Shown: positions 1 to 8,490 of the stretch, one piece after another
Layout of the letters: each line of letters opens with the position of its first letter
Numbering within the stretch: position 1 is the stretch's first letter
Assembly: GCA_022760355.1 (NCBI GenBank)
Contig: JALEGB010000011.1
Coordinates: 1 to 38,957 of the forward strand
Direction of reading: 5' to 3'
Length of the DNA stretch: 38,957 bases
Origin: Neomegalonema sp.
Lineage (GTDB): Bacteria > Pseudomonadota > Alphaproteobacteria > Rhodobacterales > Rhodobacteraceae
Program-made: the position numbers and the translations under genes
Notes under the pieces: model-generated
Seen by the model: only the letters and a program-made list of their open reading frames with translations
Told to the model about the DNA's origin: nothing
Database searches by the model: none

Positions 1-106
1 ATTTTAAGTCCGCTATGTCTACCAATTCCATCAAGCGGGCTGAGGACGGAGGGTGCTCAGTTAAGCAATTTGAACGCCCAACGCCAGACGCATCGGGCGA
101 TTCGCC

Positions 107-880
107 TCACTGTTCCGGCGGCGTCTCGGAAATCTGCGTCGCGCCCCGTTCCTGGCACAGGGCTCGGACGCGCGTTACGGCGCTTTCGAGCGAGCTGCGC
201 ACCACGGATCGCAGCACGACCGTCGAGCCCAGGCCGCCGCGATAGAACGGGTACACGCCGACAGTGACATCAGGCAGCCCCGAGTCGATTTCCGCCAGCC
301 CCGCCGCCAGATCTCCCTCCGGCGCGTTGCTGCGGATGGACCATGACAGGGTGACCGGCCCGCCTTTCAGGCTGGGGCGCAGACTTTCCAGCATCTCTTT
401 AAAAACGATCGGCACCCCGGCGAGCACATGGACATTGGCTAACGTAAAGCCGGGTGCGCGGCTGACAGGATTGTCAATCAAGAGCGCGCCGTCCGGAATG
501 CGCGCCATGCGCAGGCGGGCTTCGTTGATCCCGTCCTGGCCATAGTAGGCCTCCAGGATCGCGCGCGCATCGTCCCTCACCCCGATCGGCGCGCCCATCG
601 CCTCGGCGACCGCCTCCGCCGTGATATCATCATGCGTCGGGCCGATGCCGCCGGACGTGAACAGGTGGTCCACTCTCGCCGCAAGCTCTCGCACCGATGC
701 GACGATCGTAGCATGATCATCGGGGATGACGCGCATCTCGACCATCCGCACGCCAATGCCGGCCAGAAACTGCGCCAGAACATGTCCATTGCCTTCGTGG
801 ATCCGCCCCGAAAGGATTTCATCGCCGATCGCGATGATCGCGGCCGTCGGCTGCGCGGCCTCAAGGCTTGCTTCGTCCAT
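107..880 (-). CDS. CinA/MoaB-type molybdopterin-binding domain protein
   Basis: 257 residues matching the stand-alone N-terminal domain of CinA (competence/damage-inducible protein), the MoaB/Mog fold that binds molybdopterin-like ligands. The family hallmark near the N-terminus (IGDEILSGR, about residues 17-25) and the glycine-rich loop TSGGIGPTHDD (about 75-85) are both present. There is no C-terminal nicotinamide-nucleotide amidase domain, so this is the short form common in alphaproteobacteria, whose exact substrate is unsettled. The start has a clear GAGGAG about 8 bases upstream. It is divergent from sfsA with only 41 bp between start codons, so their promoters must overlap. The family call is firm; the physiological role is not. 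Confidence 0.88.
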   Translation of the reverse strand: MDEASLEAAQPTAAIIAIGDEILSGRIHEGNGHVLAQFLAGIGVRMVEMRVIPDDHATIVASVRELAARVDHLFTSGGIGPTHDDITAEAVAEAMGAPIGVRDDARAILEAYYGQDGINEARLRMARIPDGALLIDNPVSRAPGFTLANVHVLAGVPIVFKEMLESLRPSLKGGPVTLSWSIRSNAPEGDLAAGLAEIDSGLPDVTVGVYPFYRGGLGSTVVLRSVVRSSLESAVTRVRALCQERGATQISETPPEQ

Positions 881-921
881 GACTTATTCTCCTCGCGGCG
901 CTTTCGCGTTATGGCTTCACC

Positions 922-1659
922 ATGTTTCTTAAAGCGCCTCTCGTCAAAGCCCAGCTGATCCGCCGATACAAACGGTTCCTCGCCGATGTCGAATTTCCGG
1001 ACGGCTCGGTGGAGACGGCCCATGTCGCCAATCCCGGCGGCATGATCGGGCTGACGACGCCGGGCGCGACCGTGTGGCTCTCACGCAGCGACGATCCCAA
1101 GCGGAAGCTGAAGCTTTCATGGGAACTGATTGAGGTGGAGGGGGGCGCGCTTGTCGGCGTGAATACAGCCCATCCGAATCGGATCGTGGAAGAAGCGCTG
1201 CGCGCGCGCAAAGCGCCGGAGTTGGCGTCCTATGGCGGCGTGCGACGCGAGGTGAAATATGGCGCGAACAGTCGGGTCGACTTTCTTTTGGAGGAGGCTG
1301 GGCTGCCGCCAGCTTATGTCGAAGTCAAGAACGTGCATTTACGCCGGGAAAACACGCTGGCGGAGTTCCCAGATGCGGTGACGGCCCGCGGCGCAAAACA
1401 TCTGGCTGAGTTGACACAGATGGTTGCGCAAGGCGCGCGCGCGGTGATGTTTTACCTTATACAAAGGAACGACTGCGATCAGTTCCGGCTTGCCGGCGAT
1501 ATCGACGCGGCTTACCTCCGCGCCTATCGGGAAGCCCGCGCGGCGGGCGTTGAAGCGATCGCCTATGACTGCCGCTTTACCGCGCCGGACGGCCCGGCCC
1601 CCGCGATTGAGCTGGGCGGCCCGATTGAAATCCTCGATGCCGATATGCTGGGGCAGTAG
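922..1659 (+). CDS. sfsA: SfsA family protein (sugar fermentation stimulation homolog)
   Basis: 245 residues, the usual length for SfsA. The typical opening is seen: a hydrophobic start followed by LIRRYKRFLADV, then AHVANPGGMIGL and later the conserved VEVKNVHL segment (about residue 134), part of the nuclease-like core of the family. SfsA was named for an effect on maltose metabolism in E. coli and has been proposed to bind DNA; its biochemical activity remains unclear. No convincing Shine-Dalgarno sequence precedes the ATG, so translation may be leaderless or weak, yet the family alignment fixes this start. It is followed 56 bp later by map, and the order CinA-like / sfsA / map / radC is common in alphaproteobacteria. 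Confidence 0.93.
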   Translation: MFLKAPLVKAQLIRRYKRFLADVEFPDGSVETAHVANPGGMIGLTTPGATVWLSRSDDPKRKLKLSWELIEVEGGALVGVNTAHPNRIVEEALRARKAPELASYGGVRREVKYGANSRVDFLLEEAGLPPAYVEVKNVHLRRENTLAEFPDAVTARGAKHLAELTQMVAQGARAVMFYLIQRNDCDQFRLAGDIDAAYLRAYREARAAGVEAIAYDCRFTAPDGPAPAIELGGPIEILDADMLGQ

Positions 1660-1715
1660 CGCCGACAGCTTGAATCGGCGCAACAGCCGGCCGGAACGCG
1701 CTGGCGGAGCTGAGA

Positions 1716-2546
1716 ATGAAGGACGGAATTTTGAAGGGCTCGGACCGCACAAAAGAGGGCATCAAGCTCCATACGCCGGAAGATTTCGAAGGCATGCGCC
1801 AAGCGGGCCGCGTGGCGGCCGAGATCCTCGACGAAGTGGCGGCCGAAGTCGCGCCAGGCGTTTCGACAGGTCGGATCAATGACTGGATCCACCAACGCGT
1901 GATCGATAAGGGCGTGAAATCCGCGACCATCGGGTATCGCGGCTATCAGCATGCGAGCTGTATTTCAGTGAATCATGTCGTCTGCCACGGGATCCCGAAC
2001 CATTCAAAGATCCTGCGCGCAGGCGACATCCTGAATATTGACGTCACCGTCATCGTCGATGGCTGGTTCGGCGACACCTCACGCATGTATGTCGCCGGGA
2101 TGCCGGGCGGCAAGGCGGAGCGGCTGATCAACCTGACCCATGAGGCGCTGTTTAAGGGGATCGAAACGGTAAAACCCGGCGCAACCTTTGGAGACATTGG
2201 CGCTGCGATCCAAAAGCTTGTCGAGAGCCGTCGCTGCAGCGTTGTCCGCCAATATTGCGGCCACGGGCTTGGGCGCGTTTTCCATGACTCCCCGCAGGTC
2301 ATGCATTTCGGCAAAGAGGGAAGTGGGCCGGAGCTGCGGCCGGGCATGTTTTTCACCATTGAGCCGATGGTGAATCTCGGCAAGCCGGCGACCAAGGTGC
2401 TGTCCGATGAATGGACTGTGGTGACGAGAGATCGGTCGCTCTCAGCGCAGTTTGAGCACTCGGTTGGGGTGACGGAGGATGGTGTGGAGATCTTCACCCT
2501 CTCGCCGGCCGGACGGTTCCACCCGACCTGGACCCCGGCGGCCTAG
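1716..2546 (+). CDS. map: Type I methionine aminopeptidase
   Basis: 276 residues. This cytosolic metalloenzyme removes the initiator methionine from nascent proteins. The five metal ligands of the family are visible: the two aspartates in NIDVTVIVDGWFGDTSR (about residues 108-124), the histidine in GHGLGRVFHDSP (about 184), the glutamate in IEPM (about 217) and the last glutamate in AQFEHSVG (about 248). HGIPNH near residue 90 is the conserved substrate-pocket segment. A GGAG-like ribosome site (ggcggagc) lies 8 bases before the ATG. It sits between sfsA and radC, only 4 bp before the radC start, so map and radC are probably co-transcribed. Identification is secure. Confidence 0.97.
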   Translation: MKDGILKGSDRTKEGIKLHTPEDFEGMRQAGRVAAEILDEVAAEVAPGVSTGRINDWIHQRVIDKGVKSATIGYRGYQHASCISVNHVVCHGIPNHSKILRAGDILNIDVTVIVDGWFGDTSRMYVAGMPGGKAERLINLTHEALFKGIETVKPGATFGDIGAAIQKLVESRRCSVVRQYCGHGLGRVFHDSPQVMHFGKEGSGPELRPGMFFTIEPMVNLGKPATKVLSDEWTVVTRDRSLSAQFEHSVGVTEDGVEIFTLSPAGRFHPTWTPAA

Positions 2547-2550
2547 CGCC

Positions 2551-3330
2551 ATGAGCGCCGCGCCGAATAAAGGACGAGGCGAGCCGCGGCCGGACCTTTT
2601 TGGCGAAGCGGCCGTCCCTGCGGCCGAAGCTGGGGCGCAGTCGCCTTCCCCCGCCGCCAAAGATCACCGCCACGGCCATCGCGCCCGGCTGCGCAGCCGC
2701 TTTATGAGCGCGGGGGCGGATGCGTTGCCCGACTATGAGCTGATGGAGCTGCTGTTGTTCCGCGCCATTCCGCGGCGAGATGTCAAACCGCTGGCGAAAC
2801 AGCTGCTGGAGCGGTTCGGCGATTTTCCCGGCGTGCTCGCCGCCTCGCCGGAGCGGCTGCGCGAAGTTGACGGGCTTGGCGATGCGGCGATCGTGGAGTT
2901 GAAGATCGTCCAAGCCGCCGCTCAGCGCCTCGCCCAAAACCGGTTGCGCGCCCAGCCGGATCTGACCAGCTTTGACGCGGTAATTGACTATTGCCGTGTC
3001 GCGATGCGGGATGAAACGGAGGAGCTGTTTCGGGCGTTCTTCCTCAACCGAAAAGGCAAGCTTATCACCGAAGAGCTGCTCAGCCGCGGCACTGTGGATC
3101 AGGTTGCGGTCTATCCCCGCGAGGTGGTCAAACGCGCGCTGGAGCTCAGCGCCTCAGCGGTGATCCTCGCCCATAATCATCCCAGCGGCGATCCAACCCC
3201 GTCGCGGGCGGACATCGCCATGACCCGAGAAATCGCCACCGCGTTGAAAACCGTGCGGGTCGAACTCTTCGATCATGTGGTGATCGGCCATAGCGAGGCG
3301 ATCAGCATGAAGGGACAGGGACTGTTTTAG
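2551..3330 (+). CDS. radC: RadC family JAB-domain protein
   Basis: 259 residues from the ATG 4 bp after the map stop codon; a longer in-frame start at 2479 would lie inside map and is less likely. A helix-hairpin-helix-like region (about residues 60-120, with DYELMELLLF and VDGLGDAAI) precedes a JAB/MPN metalloprotease-like domain carrying the HNHPSGDPTPS motif (about residues 209-219) and its downstream aspartate. RadC was once thought to act in DNA repair, a role later withdrawn; the family function is uncertain. The gene ends tail to tail with the EAL gene on the other strand, the two coding ends overlapping by 4 bp, so there is no room for a separate terminator. Confidence 0.94.
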   Translation: MSAAPNKGRGEPRPDLFGEAAVPAAEAGAQSPSPAAKDHRHGHRARLRSRFMSAGADALPDYELMELLLFRAIPRRDVKPLAKQLLERFGDFPGVLAASPERLREVDGLGDAAIVELKIVQAAAQRLAQNRLRAQPDLTSFDAVIDYCRVAMRDETEELFRAFFLNRKGKLITEELLSRGTVDQVAVYPREVVKRALELSASAVILAHNHPSGDPTPSRADIAMTREIATALKTVRVELFDHVVIGHSEAISMKGQGLF

Positions 3331-4949
3331 CTGCTGAGCGGCCAGGCTGGGACGGATTTTGGAAAGTCGCTTTCCCGCATTGGGCGTCCCATCCCGTAGC
3401 CTTGGCCGAATGCGCAGCCAGCGTCACGGTGGAAACTAATTTCCTCCGTGGTCTCCAACCCTTCGGCCAGAACCTTGACGCCAATTTGCTGGGCGAGCCC
3501 AACCAGGGAGCGGGTGATGGCGCGGGCGGTCTCGGAGACCAGAACTTGACCAGCGACGGCGCGATCCAGCTTGATGCAATCGACCTCAAGCTCCTGCAGC
3601 CGGGCGAGAGACGAGTGGCCTTTGCCGAAATCATCGATCGAAACGGTGAGCCCGGCCGCGCGCAGCCGTTTCAGCATTTCTGGATCGAAGTCGCCGCCCT
3701 CGCTGAAGGCGCTTTCCGTCACCTCCAGCTCCAGCCGGCGGGGCGAAAGGCCTGTCCGTTGAAGCGTTTCGCGCAGTTGAGCCTCGAAGTCGGGATTCTG
3801 CAGCTGCAGCGGCGAAACATTGACGGCGACATGCAGATGCTCGGGCCAGCGCGTCGCCTGCAGGCAGGCTTTGTTCAGCACATAGGCCCCCAGCTGATCG
3901 ATAACGCCGAATTTTTCAGCCGCGGCGGCAAAGACATTCGGCGGCGCGCCCGCTTCCGGTCCACGACGCCAGCGCGCTAGAGCTTCGGCGCCGATCAGGC
4001 GACCATCCTCCAGCCGCCATTGGGGCTGATAGTCAAGATCGATCTCGTTGCGGGTCAGCGCGTCCGCAAGCGAGGCCGCCATCGCTTTGCCGATCGCATC
4101 TTCGTCAGACCCCATGCTTGAGCCATTCATGCCTGAGCCGTTCGCGCCCGGGCCACTGACGCCTGCGGCCGAAAACGCCATGTTCGGCGACAGCGCTTGG
4201 ACCGCCGCTTCATTCCGACCTGCTCGGCGGTCATTGACCGACGCAAACGCAAAGCTGAAGGATGAAAAGGTGCTGGCCCCGATCCAGAGCGTCATCAACG
4301 CAACCGCCATTGCGACCGCGGCCAACCCCTCCTGTTGCGAAATCGGCGGGGCGAAGATCGAGTGGGTTTCGATGTCGTCCGTATTCAGCGGCGGCGCGGT
4401 TTGCGTTGGCGCGAGCTCGGCGAGCACGCAGAGACAAACGCCGGCGGCTGCGATTACGAAATGGGAGAAGCGCCGATGCCGAAAGGCGAGCCTGACGCCC
4501 AGCGCGCCGGCGCCGCCCGCGAGCGCCAAACGAGACAAGACGGTTGCCGGCTGCTCCACGGCCCCGACGCCCATGGCGTGGACATGCGCGAGCACCACCA
4601 GAGCAGCGACTGCGGCTAGCGCCGCGCAGGCGGCGATGCGTCGCTTGCGGTTGCCCCCTTCGATCGCCTCGAACATCAGGAACAGCAGCAATCCGCATCC
4701 GAGCACGGCCGCAACCAGGATCGCAACGCCGTCCATGGGCGCGATCGTCAGTCGCTCCGACAGCACCATCGCGCTCCACAGCGCGGCGCCAAGGCATGCC
4801 GCCCCGGTCATGAGCGCCGCGATCCGCGCTGAGCCGCGATCGGCAGCTGCGCGCCCGAGCATATTGGCGGACGTTACAGCTCCGAAGAGCAGCATCGCCG
4901 CGGCGCCGGCGGCGGCGAGAAAGCCTGGTGTCGTCGCAAAGGAAAACAT
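3327..4949 (-). CDS. Membrane-bound EAL-domain c-di-GMP phosphodiesterase
   Basis: 540 residues. The N-terminal 235 residues are strongly hydrophobic with about seven predicted membrane segments (roughly 8-28, 40-62, 70-92, 102-124, 136-153, 160-178, 208-232). The arrangement recalls an MHYT sensor, but the Met-His pairs are degenerate (LWSAM, HVHAMG). A linker with alternating Gly, Ser, Asn and Met follows, then an EAL domain (about 295-535). All catalytic motifs are kept: EALARW, VNVSP, LEVTES, DDFGKGHSSL, IKLDR, AEGLET and FGQGY, so hydrolysis of cyclic-di-GMP is expected. No GGDEF domain is present. Its ATG has only a weak ribosome site; the gene diverges from the RNase D gene across a 197-bp gap. 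Confidence 0.92.
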   Translation of the reverse strand: MFSFATTPGFLAAAGAAAMLLFGAVTSANMLGRAAADRGSARIAALMTGAACLGAALWSAMVLSERLTIAPMDGVAILVAAVLGCGLLLFLMFEAIEGGNRKRRIAACAALAAVAALVVLAHVHAMGVGAVEQPATVLSRLALAGGAGALGVRLAFRHRRFSHFVIAAAGVCLCVLAELAPTQTAPPLNTDDIETHSIFAPPISQQEGLAAVAMAVALMTLWIGASTFSSFSFAFASVNDRRAGRNEAAVQALSPNMAFSAAGVSGPGANGSGMNGSSMGSDEDAIGKAMAASLADALTRNEIDLDYQPQWRLEDGRLIGAEALARWRRGPEAGAPPNVFAAAAEKFGVIDQLGAYVLNKACLQATRWPEHLHVAVNVSPLQLQNPDFEAQLRETLQRTGLSPRRLELEVTESAFSEGGDFDPEMLKRLRAAGLTVSIDDFGKGHSSLARLQELEVDCIKLDRAVAGQVLVSETARAITRSLVGLAQQIGVKVLAEGLETTEEISFHRDAGCAFGQGYGMGRPMRESDFPKSVPAWPLSS

Positions 4950-5146
4950 GCGGAGCCCTGTGAATCGGAGATGTCCCCACTCTCTCAGGCGATGTTTGCT
5001 AAATCTTTGACGGCGGGCCCTTCGTCGCCCCGATTGATCTCCGACGCCGGCTCGGGCTAAAGCGGGCGGCAGAGCGCCGTTGGGCGCATCGTAAGCAGAG
5101 CAGCGCGCGCCGCCGAGCGCGACGTTTGACGAGGCGGAGCGGCGGC

Positions 5147-5770
5147 ATGGCCATTTATTTCCACGAGCATGATCTACCGGATGGTCTGGATCTGGGGGCG
5201 CAAATCGCGGTTGATAGCGAAACGATGGGGCTGCAGCCGCATCGCGATCGGTTGTGTGTTGTGCAGCTATCCGCCGGCGACGGCGACGCCCATCTGGTGC
5301 GAATCGGCGCGCCGGAGACCGCAGCGGCCAAGGCGCCCAATTTGATCGCGCAGCTGGGCGATCCCAGCCGGCTGAAGCTGTTCCATTTTGCGCGTTTTGA
5401 TCTGGCGGTGCTCGCCTTGCGCCTCGGGGTGATGCCGAGCCCCTGCTATTGCACGAAAATTGCTTCGAAACTGGCGCGGACCTACACGGACCGGCATGGA
5501 CTCAAGGATGTGGCGCGAGAGATTGCGGGCGCGGAGATTTCTAAACAGCAGCAATCGTCGGATTGGGGCGCCGACGCGCTGACCGATGCGCAGAAGAATT
5601 ACGCGGCGGATGATGTTTTGCATTTGCACGCGATCAAGGCGGGGCTTGACCGGATGCTGGCGCGCGAAGGGCGCACCGAACTGGCGCAAGCCTGCTTTGA
5701 CTTCTTACCGACGCGCGCGCGGCTGGATCTGGCGGGTTGGCCGGAAACAGACATTTTCGCCCACTCCTAA
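5147..5770 (+). CDS. RNase D-like 3'-5' exonuclease
   Basis: 207 residues; the ATG is preceded by a purine-rich GAGGCGGAGC, making it better than an upstream in-frame TTG at 5126. The DEDDy exonuclease motifs are in place: DSETMGL (Exo I, about residues 23-29), HFARFDLAVL (Exo II, about 82-91) and YAADDVLHL (Exo III, about 151-159). The two-metal fold trims RNA 3' ends. The protein is much shorter than E. coli RNase D because it lacks the HRDC domains, which is typical of the alphaproteobacterial short form. It precedes kdsD by 64 bp in the same direction, a pairing often conserved next to the lptCAB-rpoN genes. Confidence 0.92.
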   Translation: MAIYFHEHDLPDGLDLGAQIAVDSETMGLQPHRDRLCVVQLSAGDGDAHLVRIGAPETAAAKAPNLIAQLGDPSRLKLFHFARFDLAVLALRLGVMPSPCYCTKIASKLARTYTDRHGLKDVAREIAGAEISKQQQSSDWGADALTDAQKNYAADDVLHLHAIKAGLDRMLAREGRTELAQACFDFLPTRARLDLAGWPETDIFAHS

Positions 5771-5834
5771 ACCGGCGGCCAACGCTGACCCGGGCGCGGC
5801 GGAGTGCGCTGACGAATAAATCAGGAGGACCCGC

Positions 5835-6896
5835 GTGGCGGCGTCGATCAATGAACTGAGCGCGACCGAGGCTCCAGGCGAGGCGGAAACGCCAACGCAA
5901 GCCGGCGCAACGCGCGAAATCGGCCGGAATGTGCTTGTAACTGAGAGCGCGGCCATCTCCGCCTTGGCGGGGGCGCTCGATGAGAATTTTGACCGCGCTG
6001 TGGAGCAGATCCTCGCGGCGGAAGGGCGCGTGGTCGTGTCCGGTATGGGCAAGTCCGGCCATATTGGCCGCAAAATCGCAGCCACCTTCGCCTCCACCGG
6101 CTCGCCAGCCCAGTTTGTGCATCCGGCTGAAGCCAGTCATGGCGATCTGGGCATGGTGACGGAAAAAGACGTCGCGCTTGTGCTCTCCAACTCAGGCGAG
6201 ACGCCCGAGCTGTTTCACCTGGTGGAGCATACAAGGCGCTTCGGCATTCCCTTGATCGGCATGGCCAGCCGCGCGGAAAGCACGCTGATGCGCCAATCCG
6301 ACATCGCGTTGCTGCTGCCGGCGCAGCCAGAGGCGTGCCCGATGGGGCTGGCGCCAACGACATCAACGACCATGAGCCTTGCGCTGGGCGACGCGCTGGC
6401 CGTAGCAGTCATGAGCCGGCGCGATTTCACGCCGGCGAATTTCCGCACCTTCCATCCAGGCGGCAAACTCGGCGCCCGTTTGTTGAATGTCTCGGGCCTG
6501 ATGCATGCGGGCGACGCGCTGCCGCTGATCCGAGAAAACTCGCCGATGTCCGAAGCGATCCTCGAGATGTCCGCCAAGTCCTTCGGCGTGGTCGGCGTAT
6601 TGGACGCCGATGGCGCTTTGATCGGGGTTGTAAGCGATGGAGATTTGCGTCGGGCGATGGATGGGCTTATGACCAAGACCGCCGGAGAGGTCGCAACCCG
6701 CCATCCGAAAACGATATCCGCAGATGCGCTGGCGGCGGAAGCGCTCGCCGTCATGAACGGCCACAAAATTACGTCGCTGTTCGTGGTTGAGGGCGCAGCG
6801 GCGGAGAGCGGGGATACTGAAGCGTCTGAGCCGCGCGCGAAGGCGCCGGTTGGACTTATTCACATCCATGATTGCCTCCGCGCTGGAATCGCGTAA
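5835..6896 (+). CDS. kdsD: D-arabinose-5-phosphate isomerase (KpsF/GutQ family)
   Basis: 353 residues from a GTG with a strong AGGAGGA 7-8 bases upstream. The enzyme converts ribulose-5-phosphate to arabinose-5-phosphate, the first committed precursor of Kdo in lipopolysaccharide. An N-terminal SIS domain (about residues 50-180) carries SGMGKSGHIGRKIAATFAST and HPAEASHGDLGMV; two CBS repeats follow (about 215-275 and 285-350). The second CBS repeat holds an extra acidic stretch of about 18 residues before its last strand. Its location directly before lptC, lptA and lptB fits a role in outer membrane lipopolysaccharide supply. Identification is secure; the symbol assumes a chromosomal Kdo role rather than a capsule or glucitol paralog. 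Confidence 0.94.
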   Translation: MAASINELSATEAPGEAETPTQAGATREIGRNVLVTESAAISALAGALDENFDRAVEQILAAEGRVVVSGMGKSGHIGRKIAATFASTGSPAQFVHPAEASHGDLGMVTEKDVALVLSNSGETPELFHLVEHTRRFGIPLIGMASRAESTLMRQSDIALLLPAQPEACPMGLAPTTSTTMSLALGDALAVAVMSRRDFTPANFRTFHPGGKLGARLLNVSGLMHAGDALPLIRENSPMSEAILEMSAKSFGVVGVLDADGALIGVVSDGDLRRAMDGLMTKTAGEVATRHPKTISADALAAEALAVMNGHKITSLFVVEGAAAESGDTEASEPRAKAPVGLIHIHDCLRAGIA

Positions 6897-6967
6897 CGCA
6901 TCTGCGCAGGGGAAGATCGCCGCGCATGGGGGCGCGCGGCAACGGCTTTAGGGAAGGAAAGCGAGAT

Positions 6968-7795
6968 ATGGCCTCGAGCGACGAGCCATCCGACTCGGTC
7001 CGCGTCGGGCCCGTGCGCAGCGCGGGTGGAACCGCCGGCCGTCGGCGCGAGGTTAATTTCGCCCGTATCCTGCGCGTGGTGCTGCCCTTGTCAGCCGTTG
7101 CGCTGGTCGTCGCGATCTTCCTTGTTGGAGATCGCAAAAACAGCGGCCAATTCGCCCTGAGCATCGATCCGGCAACCCTGGTGGGCGGCACGCGGGTCGA
7201 GAATCCGCGCCTGACCGGCGTCACTGAGGAGGGCTCGATCTATTCCTTTCAGGCCGCTGTGGCGCGTCTTGACAGCGTGGTCCCGGACAAAGTCGGTCTT
7301 GAGGGCGTCCGCGGGACGGTCGACATGCCAAACGGCCGTTCGGTTCGGATGATCGCGGCTGAAGGCGTGTTGACCCAGTCCACCAAGACCTTCCGCCTTG
7401 GCGGCGGCGTGCGCCTGGCGACCAGTGACGGTTACCAGGTCCATATGCGCAGCATTGTCGCCGATGGCGCAACCCGTGTCGCGACCACCGATAAACGGGT
7501 GATTGGCTATGGCCCTGCGGGTCGGATCTGCTCGCTCACTATGAAGCTGACCGAGGGGGATGGCGGTGTGGCGCGGTTCGAAGGCGACGTTGTTGTGATA
7601 CTGACCGCATTGCCGGGGCAAAAGAAGAAGGCCGCGGCCAAAGAAAAAACAGCGGCGAAACCAGTTGAGGTCTCGGATGAGGGCGAAAAAGCTCTGGCGG
7701 CGCGCCGCGCGGCGGGGCTTAAGCTCGACCCCGATGAGAAAATGACGGTTTGTCAGCGCACGGTGTGGGCGTTAGACGAAACCGCACGTAAGTAA
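6968..7795 (+). CDS. lptC: LPS export ABC transporter periplasmic protein LptC
   Basis: 275 residues from the ATG preceded by GGGAAGGAAAG; an earlier start at 6872 would overlap kdsD and has no ribosome site. About 35 charged residues lead to one membrane anchor (RVVLPLSAVALVVAIFLVGD, about residues 33-52), followed by a periplasmic beta-rich region of the LptC/DUF1239 type. LptC receives lipopolysaccharide from the LptBFG extractor in the inner membrane and passes it to LptA. The C-terminus is extended by a lysine/glutamate-rich segment (about residues 218-275). Sequence conservation in this family is low, so the call rests partly on its place between kdsD and lptA. Confidence 0.87.
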   Translation: MASSDEPSDSVRVGPVRSAGGTAGRRREVNFARILRVVLPLSAVALVVAIFLVGDRKNSGQFALSIDPATLVGGTRVENPRLTGVTEEGSIYSFQAAVARLDSVVPDKVGLEGVRGTVDMPNGRSVRMIAAEGVLTQSTKTFRLGGGVRLATSDGYQVHMRSIVADGATRVATTDKRVIGYGPAGRICSLTMKLTEGDGGVARFEGDVVVILTALPGQKKKAAAKEKTAAKPVEVSDEGEKALAARRAAGLKLDPDEKMTVCQRTVWALDETARK

Positions 7796-7838
7796 CTGCG
7801 AGTCTGAGGCGCTCCGCGCGCTTGAAAGAGAGGACCGG

Positions 7839-8381
7839 ATGATCGTCATCGGACGACGCATGAAGAATATCGCCGCGCGCAGCGCACAAATGTTCGCCGC
7901 CGCGCTGTGCTTCACCCTTGTTGCTGCTTCCGGCGACGCCGTGGCGCAAGCGAAATTCGGCACCGGCTTCGGCCACGATACGTCAAAGCCGATCGAAGTC
8001 GCCGCCGACAGTCTCGAGGTGCGGAACGCCGCGAACTCCGCTGTCTTTCGCGGCCGGGTGCGGGTGAAGCAGGGCGCGGTGCGGATGACCGCCAAGGAAC
8101 TGCACGTCACCTACGCAAAGGGCGGCAAAAGCGGCGCCATTGATAAGCTCCGCGCCCTTGGGGATGTGTTGATCACCAACGGCAAGGATGCGGCGACCGC
8201 GAAGCGCGCCGACTATAATGTCAAAACCGGCAAAATCATCATGACCGGCGACGTATTGCTGCTGCAGGATCCCAACGCGATTTCCGGCGATCGGCTGATT
8301 ATCGATCTTCCGACCGGCCGCGCGACGATGAAGGGGCGGATTACGGTTAAAATCATCCGTAAGGACGGCGCCAAGAAATAA
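7839..8381 (+). CDS. lptA: LPS transport periplasmic protein LptA (OstA-like)
   Basis: 180 residues. A signal peptide (about residues 1-38, ending in DAVAQA) is followed by an OstA-like beta-jellyroll domain: PIEVAADSLEVRN opens it, and the repeated pattern FRGRVRVKQG, AKELHVTYA, ALGDVLITNG and MTGDVLLLQD marks the stacked strands. LptA subunits form the periplasmic bridge that carries lipopolysaccharide from LptC to LptD. AGAGAGGA sits 6 bases before the ATG at 7839; a second ATG at 7860 is possible and would still leave a signal peptide. It lies 43 bp after lptC and 109 bp before lptB, with a strong hairpin in the latter gap. Confidence 0.92.
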   Translation: MIVIGRRMKNIAARSAQMFAAALCFTLVAASGDAVAQAKFGTGFGHDTSKPIEVAADSLEVRNAANSAVFRGRVRVKQGAVRMTAKELHVTYAKGGKSGAIDKLRALGDVLITNGKDAATAKRADYNVKTGKIIMTGDVLLLQDPNAISGDRLIIDLPTGRATMKGRITVKIIRKDGAKK

Positions 8382-8402
8382 GCCCCCACGGCGCTTTCGT
8401 TT

Positions 8403-8426
8403 CGCGCGCTGCGGGAGCAGCGCGCG
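8403..8426 (+). other. Strong GGGA-tetraloop hairpin between lptA and lptB
   Basis: A perfect 10-bp GC stem (arms cgcgcgctgc and gcagcgcgcg) closed by the four-base loop GGGA, 21 bp after the lptA stop and 64 bp before the lptB start. No T tract follows, so it is not a classical intrinsic terminator. It could protect the upstream lptCA message, set the ratio of LptA to LptB, or be a weak attenuator. The structure is seen in the sequence; the role is inferred. Confidence 0.6.
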
Positions 8427-8490
8427 CCCTCCAGCTTCCCGAGACGCGCACGCTTTGCGCTTTCGGCGCGCGATTGAGTAGTCGTTCGAG

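Noticed and set aside
1..106. Possible 3' end of another gene at the left edge
   Set aside because: Short plus-strand frames start here but have no recognisable motif and overlap the CinA-like gene.
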